Below, one piece after another: positions 55,926 through 63,348 of a DNA stretch of 64,000 bases. Source of the stretch: Streptomyces clavuligerus (lineage in GTDB: Bacteria > Actinomycetota > Actinomycetes > Streptomycetales > Streptomycetaceae); NCBI RefSeq assembly GCF_005519465.1, contig NZ_CP027858.1, positions 4,340,001 through 4,404,000 on the forward strand. The letters are read 5' to 3'. Below the pieces are notes generated by a model. It saw only the letters and a list, made by a program, of their open reading frames with translations. It did no database searches and was not told the DNA's origin. The position numbers and the translations under genes are program-made. Positions within the stretch are counted from its first letter, which is position 1. Each line of letters starts with the position of its first letter.

Positions 55926-55999
55926 TGCGCCGCCAGGGACTCGAACCCCGGACCCGCTGATTAAGAGTCAGCTGCTCTAACCAACTGAGCTAGCGGCGC
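55926..55999 (-). tRNA. tRNA-Lys (anticodon CUU), copy 1
   Basis: 74-nucleotide tRNA on the minus strand: acceptor GCGCCGC/GCGGCGC with discriminator A, D-loop AGTTGGTTAGAGC, anticodon loop CTCTTAA (anticodon CTT), and T-arm GGTTCGAGTCC. CCA is not encoded. The sequence is identical to the copy at 60134-60207. Confidence 0.96.
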
Positions 56000-56207
56000 C
56001 TGCTGACATCGACAACTCTACCGGACCCCGAGGGGTGGTCCTGACCATTATCCGACCGCCCACGGCCTGTCGAATGGTCGTTTTGTCCACTTAGTCCCCC
56101 AAAATAGGGCCGGAAGACAGAGCGGGCCCAGGGCGGAACCGCGGAGGACCCCCTGGATCAAGACGCCCATGACCGGGCCGAGCGGAGAAGGTACGGAGGG
56201 GAGACCC

Positions 56208-57797
56208 ATGGCTGCGCCCGTGTTCGAGGAGTACGAGCCGGCGGCCGACTGCGGCTGTCCGGGCTGTGTCGAGCGCCGCCGGGTGCGCGCGGCCGGCGGC
56301 CATCCGGCGGCCCAGGGCTGCCGTCGGGCGCTGGTGCTGGTCACGGCGGCGGGCGTGGTGCTCGGCGGCGGTCCGGCGGCGCACGCGCTCGGCGGCCCCG
56401 GGGCGGCGCCCCCGGTGCGGGACACGGACGGACAGGATCAGGGCGGCAGCGCGCCGCTGCACGGCGGGCCACCGCCGCCGCTGCCGCCCGTGCGCCCGCT
56501 GCCCGGCTCGGCCCTGCCCGGCGCGGGGGCCTTCGGCGGGGTGCCGGGCGGCGGTGCCGCCGGACCGGAGCGGCTGCCCGTCCCGGCCGGGTCGACCGCC
56601 GCGTCCCTCCCGTTCCCCGGCGTCCCCGCCGTTCCCCTGGTCCACCTCCCCGGCGGGCCGATCACCCGGGCGGAGATCATCGAGCGGGCCAGGACCTGGC
56701 TGACGGAGAAGGTCCCCTACAGCACCCGGCGGTACTGGGACGACGGCTACCGCCAGGACTGCTCGGGCTATGTCTCCATGGCCTGGAACCTCCCCGGCAA
56801 CGAGTGGACGGGCTCCCTCGCCCGCTACGCCGTACGGATCGAACGGGCGGAGCTCCAGCCCGGGGACATGCTGCTCTTCCACAACCCGGCCAATCCGACC
56901 ACCGGCTCCCACGTCACCCTCTTCGGCGGCTGGGCCGACCGGAGCCGCACCCGGTACATCGCCTATGAGCAGGCCAAGCCGCACACCCGGCGGCAGTCCA
57001 CCCCCATGGCGTACTGGAACAACTCCGACCGCTACCTGGCCTACCGCTACGCCGGGGTGGTCGACTCCCTCCCCGGGACGGCGGGGGCCACGGAGATGTT
57101 CCCCGGCCCTTCGGTGTTCGCGCCCGGAGCGGTCAACGAGTACATCACCGTGCTCGGCCGGATGCTGGTGCGGCGCGGCGCGGCGCGCTTCTACGCGGAC
57201 GGCCCCGGGCCGCGCTGGGGCGACGCGGACCGCAGGGCGACCGCCGCCTTCCAGCGGGCCCAGGGCTGGAAGGGCCGCGAGGCGGACGGGGTGCCCGGCA
57301 AGGACACCTGGCGGCTGCTGGTCAGCGGCCGGGGCAAGGACATCCCGGCGGGGGCCGGGACCGCGGCCCCGCCCCCCGCCTACCCGGGCCCCGGGCACTT
57401 CCGGCCCGGCGCGGTGAGCCCGTCGGTCACCCGGCTCGGCGAGCGGCTGCGGCAGCTCGGCTACGGACGGCACTACACCTCGGGGCCGGGGCCGGACTGG
57501 GGTGAGGCGGACCGCCGCAATGTGGAGGCGTTCCAGCGGGCCCAGGGCTGGAGCGGCACCGAGGCCGACGGCTACCCGGGCCCCCACACCTGGCGGCGGC
57601 TCTTCGCACCGGCCCCGCCCGCCGCCTCCCCGGACACCCCGGAGAGCACGGAGGGCACGCGGGCCGCGGGGCAGCGGGCCGCGCAGCAGAAGCGGACCGG
57701 GAAGAAGGCGCGGACCGCCGGGAGACCGGGGCCCGTACGGGGCGCGGACGGCACGGGCAGGACCGGAGCGCGACGCGGAGGCGGAGGACGGCCATGA
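56208..57797 (+). CDS. Secreted NlpC/P60 protein with two peptidoglycan-binding repeats
   Basis: 529-residue exported cell-wall hydrolase candidate. The N-terminus has a cysteine cluster (ADCGCPGC), then a signal-like helix (ALVLVTAAGVVLGGGPAAHA, 41-60). The NlpC/P60-like catalytic domain has Cys185 in QDCSGY and His235 in GSHVTLFGG. Two PG_binding_1-like repeats follow (FQRAQGWKGREADGVPGKDTW and FQRAQGWSGTEADGYPGPHTW), each with the D-x-A/N-x-x-A/E-FQ core. ATG 56208 has GGAGGGGAG 6 bases upstream. It overlaps the Band-7 gene by 4 bases (ATGA). Confidence 0.88.
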   Translation: MAAPVFEEYEPAADCGCPGCVERRRVRAAGGHPAAQGCRRALVLVTAAGVVLGGGPAAHALGGPGAAPPVRDTDGQDQGGSAPLHGGPPPPLPPVRPLPGSALPGAGAFGGVPGGGAAGPERLPVPAGSTAASLPFPGVPAVPLVHLPGGPITRAEIIERARTWLTEKVPYSTRRYWDDGYRQDCSGYVSMAWNLPGNEWTGSLARYAVRIERAELQPGDMLLFHNPANPTTGSHVTLFGGWADRSRTRYIAYEQAKPHTRRQSTPMAYWNNSDRYLAYRYAGVVDSLPGTAGATEMFPGPSVFAPGAVNEYITVLGRMLVRRGAARFYADGPGPRWGDADRRATAAFQRAQGWKGREADGVPGKDTWRLLVSGRGKDIPAGAGTAAPPPAYPGPGHFRPGAVSPSVTRLGERLRQLGYGRHYTSGPGPDWGEADRRNVEAFQRAQGWSGTEADGYPGPHTWRRLFAPAPPAASPDTPESTEGTRAAGQRAAQQKRTGKKARTAGRPGPVRGADGTGRTGARRGGGGRP

Positions 57798-58984
57798 GTA
57801 CGACGACATCGGAGCCCGAGGGCGGCGACGCACCCCCCGGCGCCTCCCGCCGCACCCCGGTGATCGCGCAGGAGACGACCTGCGAGATCCCCGTGCACCT
57901 CCTCTTCCGCGACAACGACTGCCCGCCCCTGGCGCTGCGCCCCGCCGTGGTCGCCCGCCGCCGGGGCACCGGCGAACAGCCCAGGATCGGCCGGGACCCG
58001 CTGCCCGCGCGCCCCGCCGCCGTGGTCCCGGCCCCGCCCCGGCCCGCCCCGGCCGCCGACCCGGAACTGATCGAGCGCCCCGCCCCGGGGGCGCTGCCCG
58101 GCTGGACCGGCATGGTCGCCGGGGCCCTGGCGCTCGCCGGGGTGGGCACCGTGCTCTGGGGCGCGGGCGTGTTCCCCGGCATGGTGACCCGGCTGCTCGG
58201 GCTGGCCTCGTACCCGTACCAGGGGCTCGGGCTGGGGCTGTGGTGTCTGCTGACGCTCGGGGTGCTGATCACGCTCTTCGCGCTCGGCGGTATCGGACGG
58301 GGGCAGGTCGGCCACGCCTGGGTGCTCACCCTGTTCGGCGAGTACCGGGGGACCGTGCGCCGCCCGGGGCTCTTCTGGGTGAACCCGCTGCTGCTGCGCC
58401 GCCGGGTCGATGTCCGGCTGCGGCACTGGCGCAGTGAGCCGATGCCCGCCGTGGACGCGGACGGCACCGCGCTGCGGGTGATCGTCCTGGTGGTGTGGCG
58501 GGTACGGGACACCGCGCGGGCGGTGCTCGGGATCGAGGACCACGAGGACTATCTGAGCGAGCAGGTCGAGTCCGCGCTGGCCCGGGTGGTGTCCCAACTG
58601 CCCGTCGACGCGCCGGGCCTGGGGAAGGGGCCCGGCCGGGAGTCCGCCCCGACGCTGCGGGACGCGGAGTCGGTCGGCGCCGCGCTCACCCGGACCCTGG
58701 CGGGGGAGTGCGCCCCGGTGGGGCTGGAGGTCTTCTCGGCCCAGCCGGTGGTGATCGAGTACGCCCCGGAGGTCGCGGCGGCGATGCAGCGCCGCCGGAT
58801 CGCGGCGATCGACGCCCGGCACCGTGAGTCCGTCCTGACCTCGGTGGTCGACGCGGTCGATGACACGGTGACCCGGCTGACCGCGCGCGGTCTCGTCGAA
58901 CTGGACGACTACGAGCGCAAGGCGCTGGTGAAGGATCTGACGGTGGCCTTCTACGCCGGTCGTACCGGCGCTCTGGAGGATTAG
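57794..58984 (+). CDS. SPFH/Band-7 domain membrane protein
   Basis: 396-residue protein. A ~105-residue cytosolic disordered part precedes two membrane helices (WTGMVAGALALAGVGTVLWGAG and GLGLGLWCLLTLGVLITLFALGG). The Band-7/SPFH domain follows: GEYRGTVRRPGLFWVNPLLLRRRVDVRLR, then VVWRVRDTARAVLGIEDHEDYLSEQVESALARVVSQ, then helical coiled-coil. SPFH proteins scaffold membrane domains and often partner with NlpC/NfeD-type proteins. Here it is translationally coupled to the upstream cell-wall hydrolase, suggesting they act together. Confidence 0.87.
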   Translation: MSTTTSEPEGGDAPPGASRRTPVIAQETTCEIPVHLLFRDNDCPPLALRPAVVARRRGTGEQPRIGRDPLPARPAAVVPAPPRPAPAADPELIERPAPGALPGWTGMVAGALALAGVGTVLWGAGVFPGMVTRLLGLASYPYQGLGLGLWCLLTLGVLITLFALGGIGRGQVGHAWVLTLFGEYRGTVRRPGLFWVNPLLLRRRVDVRLRHWRSEPMPAVDADGTALRVIVLVVWRVRDTARAVLGIEDHEDYLSEQVESALARVVSQLPVDAPGLGKGPGRESAPTLRDAESVGAALTRTLAGECAPVGLEVFSAQPVVIEYAPEVAAAMQRRRIAAIDARHRESVLTSVVDAVDDTVTRLTARGLVELDDYERKALVKDLTVAFYAGRTGALED

Positions 58985-59220
58985 GGCGCGGCAGCGACGA
59001 CAGGGTCCCCGGTATCCCCGGGCGGTGCCGGAAACCTTCACCGCCCGGGGATTTCCGTCTGCCGCCGCGAGGCCAAACGGAGTCTGTCCCCGGTGTGTCC
59101 GGTGCCTGGCGCGGCTGCTCCGGAAGCCCGTCCGATCAGGTCAGCGCAGTGCCTCCGGCATCCGGAGGAACGGCATCCAGGTAAAGGGGAAGGATCGGTT
59201 GGGCCAAGGGGAGCTTGCGG

Positions 59221-59276
59221 ATTGGTCTGGACATGGTGAACCTCCGTCCCTACATTGGTGCTTGGTCTAGACCTAA
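59221..59276. promoter_or_regulatory. DasR-type operator(s) upstream of the LPMO gene
   Basis: Site 59261-59276 (CTTGGTCTAGACCTAA) contains an exact 11-base dre core TGGTCTAGACC. A weaker match, ATTGGTCTGGACATGG, lies at 59221-59236. Both sit 60-110 bases before the LPMO start. DasR control of chitin-binding protein genes is established in S. coelicolor. The remainder of the 348-base spacer shows no gene. Confidence 0.87.
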
Positions 59277-59332
59277 TCCCTGTTCGTGCAGCACGGCTCG
59301 TTGGACACCCCCACGTTTCCCTGGAGCGAAGC

Positions 59333-59923
59333 ATGCGCAAGAAGTTCACCGCCGCCACCCTCGGCCTGCTGGTCGCCGGCGCCTCCGCCGTCGCCACCGG
59401 CAGCGCCAGCAGCCACGGTTACACCGACTCCCCGCTGCCCAGCCGTCAGAAGGTCTGCGCCAATGGCGCTGTGACCGGCTGTGGCAACATCCAGTGGGAG
59501 CCGCAGAGCGTTGAGGGCCTCAAGGGCTTCCCGGCCCAGGGCCCGTCCGACGGCACCATCTGTGCCGGCGGCAACGGCCAGTTCTCCCAGCTCGACGACC
59601 CGCGTGGCGGCAACTGGCCCGCCACCACCGTGTCGTCCGGCCAGAACCAGACCTTCACCTGGCGCTTCACCGCCCGGCACCGCACCACCGACTTCAAGTA
59701 CTACATCACCAAGCAGGGCTGGAACCCCAACCAGAAGCTGACGCGCTCCGCCCTGGAGTCGCAGCCCTTCCTGACCGTTCCCTTCAACGGCCAGCAGCCC
59801 CCGGAGACCCTGTCGCACACCGGCAAGCTGCCCACCCGTACCGGCAAGCACGTGGTCCTCGCCGTCTGGACCGTCCACGACACGCCCAACGCGTTCTACG
59901 CCTGCTCGGACGTGAAGTTCTGA
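59333..59923 (+). CDS. lpmP: AA10 lytic polysaccharide monooxygenase (LpmP/Chb3-like)
   Basis: 196-residue secreted copper monooxygenase. Signal cleavage after ASS exposes His28 as the mature N-terminus, and His116 (FTARHRTTDF) completes the histidine brace; Phe near the C-terminus (NAFYACSDVKF) takes the axial position. There is no extra carbohydrate-binding module. GGAG lies 6 bases before ATG 59333. A DasR-type box is upstream. Homologues near cslA-glxA in Streptomyces (LpmP) act on chitin and are needed for tip glycan deposition. It is followed by a short hairpin. Confidence 0.93.
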   Translation: MRKKFTAATLGLLVAGASAVATGSASSHGYTDSPLPSRQKVCANGAVTGCGNIQWEPQSVEGLKGFPAQGPSDGTICAGGNGQFSQLDDPRGGNWPATTVSSGQNQTFTWRFTARHRTTDFKYYITKQGWNPNQKLTRSALESQPFLTVPFNGQQPPETLSHTGKLPTRTGKHVVLAVWTVHDTPNAFYACSDVKF

Positions 59924-59938
59924 TCTCCGGGCACGGAA

Positions 59939-59956
59939 GCCGCCGGTAACGGCGGC
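59939..59956 (+). terminator. Short hairpin after LPMO gene
   Basis: 7-base perfect stem GCCGCCG/CGGCGGC with GTAA loop, 16 bases after the LPMO stop; modest strength, no U-tract. Confidence 0.55.
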
Positions 59957-60092
59957 GGCACGTCGCTCTGACGGTGGGGTGACCTCGCACATGAGGGGCT
60001 GATGGACCGGAGCCGGGTCCGTCAGCCCCTTTCCCCATGCCCCGGAAACGTCCCCATGCCCCGGAAAAGGGAAAACATCTTCGGGAAACACT

Positions 60093-60124
60093 TCAAGGCG
60101 TCCTGGAAATCCAGAACGCCTTGA
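60093..60124 (-). terminator. Terminator of second tRNA-Lys
   Basis: Stem TCAAGGCGT/ACGCCTTGA enclosing an inner CTGG/CCAG stem, read on the minus strand and followed by a T-rich stretch (GTGTTTCCC). It lies 9 bases past the tRNA 3' end. Confidence 0.8.
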
Positions 60125-60133
60125 GGCGGAAAG

Positions 60134-60207
60134 TGCGCCGCCAGGGACTCGAACCCCGGACCCGCTGATTAAGAGTCAGCTGCTCTAACCAACTGAGCTA
60201 GCGGCGC
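60134..60207 (-). tRNA. tRNA-Lys (anticodon CUU), copy 2
   Basis: 74-nucleotide tRNA identical to the copy at 55926-55999, same strand, with its own terminator. Flanking sequence diverges within a few bases on each side (78 bases shared in total). Confidence 0.96.
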
Positions 60208-60276
60208 CTGACGGCATCAATATTACCCGCTTCCGGGGGTGCTCCCGACCATGTGCCCCGGCGGGCCCGGCACTCC

Positions 60277-61035
60277 CTAGAGGACCAGCGAGAGCACCAC
60301 GGGTGCCGCCTTGCGATTGAGTTTGTCGGCCGCCGACCGCAGCCGGTGGGCGTGCTCGATCGGCAGGGAGAGGGCCAGACAGCCCACGGCCGCCCCCGCC
60401 GTCAGCGGGACCGCCGCGCAGACCGTGCCCAGCGCGTACTCCTGGAGATCGAGCACCGGGACCGTGGGCGGCTGGCTGTCCAGCTTGGAGAAGAGCAGCT
60501 TCTCGCTGGTGATCGTGCGCGAGGTGAATCGGGTGATCTTGTGCCGGGCCAGATGGTCCCGGCGGCCGTTCCGGTCGAGCTGGGTCAGCAGGCACTTGCC
60601 GAGCGCGCTGGCGTGCGCCGCCGAGCGGAAGTCCACGTACTCGTTCACCTTCGGGGTGTGCGGGCCGTCCGCGTACTGCGTGATACGGACCTCGCCGTCG
60701 ACATAGCGGCTGAGATAGACCGCCGCGCCCACCGAGTCCCGGATCTCCGCCAGGGTCTCCTGGAGCTTGGCCTCCAGGGCCTGCTGTCTGCTGGCCCCCG
60801 ATCCCAGCAGCACCAGGGAGTCGCCGATCACATACGCGCCGTCCGACACCCGCTCGACATATCCCTCCCGCAGGAGCATCGCGAGCAGCGGGGCGAGATG
60901 GCCGGTGGGCAGTCCGGTCTCCCGGGCGATCTGCGCGTCGGTGACCCCGCCGGTGTGCCGTGAGACCGTCTCCAGCACGCGCAGGACGTACTGCACCGAG
61001 TGGAACGGCGCGGTCGGCTCCGGCTTCAGCGCCAC
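60277..61035 (-). CDS. IclR family transcriptional regulator
   Basis: 252-residue regulator. The N-terminal winged helix-turn-helix contains SVQYVLRVLETVSRHTGGVTDAQIARETGLPTGHLAPLLAMLLREGYVER. The effector-binding domain follows (AAVYLSRYVDGEVRI, HASALGKCLLTQLDRNG, YALGTVCAAVPL). GTG 61035 has GGGGGAGACC just upstream. It lies downstream of an ABC importer on the same strand, separated by 153 bases; a regulatory link is possible but not shown. Confidence 0.92.
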   Translation of the reverse strand: MALKPEPTAPFHSVQYVLRVLETVSRHTGGVTDAQIARETGLPTGHLAPLLAMLLREGYVERVSDGAYVIGDSLVLLGSGASRQQALEAKLQETLAEIRDSVGAAVYLSRYVDGEVRITQYADGPHTPKVNEYVDFRSAAHASALGKCLLTQLDRNGRRDHLARHKITRFTSRTITSEKLLFSKLDSQPPTVPVLDLQEYALGTVCAAVPLTAGAAVGCLALSLPIEHAHRLRSAADKLNRKAAPVVLSLVL

Positions 61036-61188
61036 GGTCTCCCCCTAGCAGGTCGGTCACCGCACAGCAGCATCCGTATCACGATAGCGGCCGGGGGCGA
61101 CCGAATGGGCGACTGTTGGCGAGAATTACCGGCGCCACCCTTTTGTACGACGCACCCGTGGCCCCCGCACGGTCCCACCGCACCGGTC

Positions 61189-61962
61189 TCACAGCACCGC
61201 GCCGAGGAACGCGCGGGTGCGGGCGCGCTCCGGGGCGTCGAAGATCCGCTCCGGCGGGCCGTACTCGATCACCCGGCCCTCGTCGAACATCATGACGCAG
61301 TCGGAGATGTCCCGGGCGAAGCCCATCTCATGGGTGACGCAGACCAGGGTGATGTCGGTGGAGCGGGCGATGTCCCGCAGCAGGTCCAGCACCCCGGCCA
61401 CCAGCTCCGGGTCGAGCGCCGACGTCACCTCGTCCAGCAGCAGCACCCTCGGGCGCATGGCCAGCGCGCGGGCGATGGCCACCCGCTGCTGCTGGCCGCC
61501 GGAGAGATGGCCCGGAAACGCGCTCGCGCGATCCCCGAGCCCGACCATTTCCAGCAGCTCACGGGCGCGTTCGGCGGCCTCGTCCGGGGAGAGGCCGAGG
61601 ACGTGCACCGGGGCCTCGGTGAGATTGCGCTCCACACTCATGTGCGGAAAGAGATGGAAGTGCTGGAACACCATGCCGATGTCCCTGCGCGCCGCGCGCA
61701 GATGTTTCTCCCCGGCGGGCACCAGCCGGCCGCCGCGCTCCTCGTGGCTCAGATACGCGCCGCCGACCCGGATGGTGCCCTCGTCCGGCCTCAGCAGGGT
61801 CATCAGCAGCCGCAGGATCGTGGTCTTGCCCGAGCCGGAAGGGCCGATCAGCGTCACATGTCTGCGCGGCAGCACGGTGAGGTCGAGGGAGTCGAGGACG
61901 GTGCGGTCGCCGAAGCGCTTGGTGACACCGTCGAAGCGGATCAGCTCGTTCTCAGCGGACAA
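61189..61962 (-). CDS. ehuA: Polar amino-acid/compatible-solute ABC importer ATPase (EhuA-like)
   Basis: 257-residue ATPase. Walker A GPSGSGKTT, signature LSGGQQQRVAIARAL, Walker B VLLLDEVTSALD and the switch VTHEMGFARD are canonical for polar amino-acid importers. The TTG start at 61962 has GGAG 7 bases upstream and overlaps the permease stop, fitting translational coupling; the longer frame to 62013 overlaps the permease deeply. It is the last gene of the four-gene importer operon. Confidence 0.85.
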   Translation of the reverse strand: MSAENELIRFDGVTKRFGDRTVLDSLDLTVLPRRHVTLIGPSGSGKTTILRLLMTLLRPDEGTIRVGGAYLSHEERGGRLVPAGEKHLRAARRDIGMVFQHFHLFPHMSVERNLTEAPVHVLGLSPDEAAERARELLEMVGLGDRASAFPGHLSGGQQQRVAIARALAMRPRVLLLDEVTSALDPELVAGVLDLLRDIARSTDITLVCVTHEMGFARDISDCVMMFDEGRVIEYGPPERIFDAPERARTRAFLGAVL

Positions 61963-62602
61963 GACGACGCTCCAGTGCTCGCAGAAGAAGGGATGCCGGA
62001 CAGGAGAGAACAAGGAAGGCGACCCCGACGACCGTGAACGCCTCGACGGTCAGAAACGTCTCGGACGAGAACTGCCGGGCGGCGCCGAGCATTTCCATCA
62101 CCCCGATGACAAACAGCATCGGGGTGTCCTTCAGCATCGCGATGACGTAATTCCCGAGTGCCGGGGCGACCCTGCGGAGCGCCTGCGGGAGAATCACCCC
62201 GGACCAGGTCCGTCGGCGCGACAGATTCAACGCGGTCGCCGCCTCCCACTGGCCCTCCGGAACGCCGTCGATGCCCGCGCGGTAGACCTCGGCGGTGTAG
62301 GTCGAATAGTGCAGTCCCAGCCCGAGGATTCCGGTGGCCGTCGCGGAAAGGGTGATGCCCCACTCCGGCAGGACGTAGTAGAGGAAGAAGAGCTGCACCA
62401 GCAGCGGGGTGTTGCGCACGAACTCCGTCACCGCCGTCACCGGCAGGCGCACCGCGGCGGGGCCCGAATGCTGCGCGAGGGCCCAGACCAGGCCGAGCCC
62501 GAAGGCGAGGAGCGCCCCCAGCGCCAGGGCCTGGAGGGTGACCCACAGACCGTCCCAGAACCGGGGCATGAAGGCGTCGACGGCGGACCAGTCCCAGCTC
62601 AT
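61952..62602 (-). CDS. ehuD: ABC importer permease (EhuD-like)
   Basis: 216-residue polar amino-acid-type permease with about five helices. The helical coupling motif of the family is in VPEGQWEAATALNLSRRRTWSGVILPQALRRVAPALGNYVIAMLKDTPM, preceded by VTEFVRNTPLLVQLFFLYYVLP. Its ATG overlaps the upstream permease stop (ATGA at 62599-62602). Together with the other permease it forms the heterodimeric channel. Confidence 0.87.
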   Translation of the reverse strand: MSWDWSAVDAFMPRFWDGLWVTLQALALGALLAFGLGLVWALAQHSGPAAVRLPVTAVTEFVRNTPLLVQLFFLYYVLPEWGITLSATATGILGLGLHYSTYTAEVYRAGIDGVPEGQWEAATALNLSRRRTWSGVILPQALRRVAPALGNYVIAMLKDTPMLFVIGVMEMLGAARQFSSETFLTVEAFTVVGVAFLVLSCPASLLLRALERRLVR

Positions 62603-63348
62603 CGCCGTTCACCCGCCCCGGGCGCGGCCGTGGCCGGGGTCCGCACGGCGGGCGGCGGCACCGTGCCGGGGGCCGGACCGGGAGCGGGCTCCGGGGGCAC
62701 AGCGCCCGGCCGGGCCCGCCGCTCCAGCGCCCGCATCCCCCGGGTCAGGACGAAGGCGAGCAGGAAGTACGCCACCAGGATCACCGTGTAGACGGGCGCG
62801 CTCTGACCCGTCGCGTTGCGGACGAGCGCCGCGCCGAACGCGAGGTCGGACACGCCCATGACCGAGACCAGCGCGGTGCCCTTCACCAGTTCGACCAGCA
62901 GATTGTTGAGGGGCCTGATCATCTCGGGCCACGCCTGCGGCAGCAGGACGCGCGCCGTCGTCCGCGCCGGGCCGAAACCGAGGGCGAGGGCGGCCTCCCG
63001 CTGTCCCGCGGGCACGGCCGCGAGCGCGCCCCGCACCACCTCGGAGCCGTACGCGCCATAGGTGAGGCCGAGGGCCAGCACCGCCGCCCACATCGGGACG
63101 AGCTGCCAGCCGAGGCCGAGGGGCAGCACAAAGAAGATCCAGAACATCAGGATCAGCGCCGACATCCCCCGGAAGACCTCGAAGTAGCACCCGGCGGCGA
63201 ACCGGACGATCCACCGGCGATGCGTCCTCGCCACTCCGACGACGAGGGCGACGGCCCCGCCGAGCGCGGCGCTGCCCACGGTGAGCTGGACGGTGACCCA
63301 CAGACCGGAGAGCAGGAGCTGCCAGAGCCCTGGCGTGATCTCGCTCAT
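62599..63348 (-). CDS. ehuC: ABC importer permease (EhuC-like)
   Basis: 249-residue permease with helices VTVQLTVGSAALGGAVALVVG and ALILMFWIFFVLPLGLG, the coupling segment VPAGQREAALALGFGPARTTARVLLPQAWPEMIRPLNNLLVELVKGT, and a Pro-rich C-terminal tail. ATG 63348 overlaps the binding-protein stop and has GAGGAG 11 bases upstream; the GTG at 63357 is too close to that site. It is the second gene of the importer operon. Confidence 0.87.
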   Translation of the reverse strand: MSEITPGLWQLLLSGLWVTVQLTVGSAALGGAVALVVGVARTHRRWIVRFAAGCYFEVFRGMSALILMFWIFFVLPLGLGWQLVPMWAAVLALGLTYGAYGSEVVRGALAAVPAGQREAALALGFGPARTTARVLLPQAWPEMIRPLNNLLVELVKGTALVSVMGVSDLAFGAALVRNATGQSAPVYTVILVAYFLLAFVLTRGMRALERRARPGAVPPEPAPGPAPGTVPPPAVRTPATAAPGAGERR

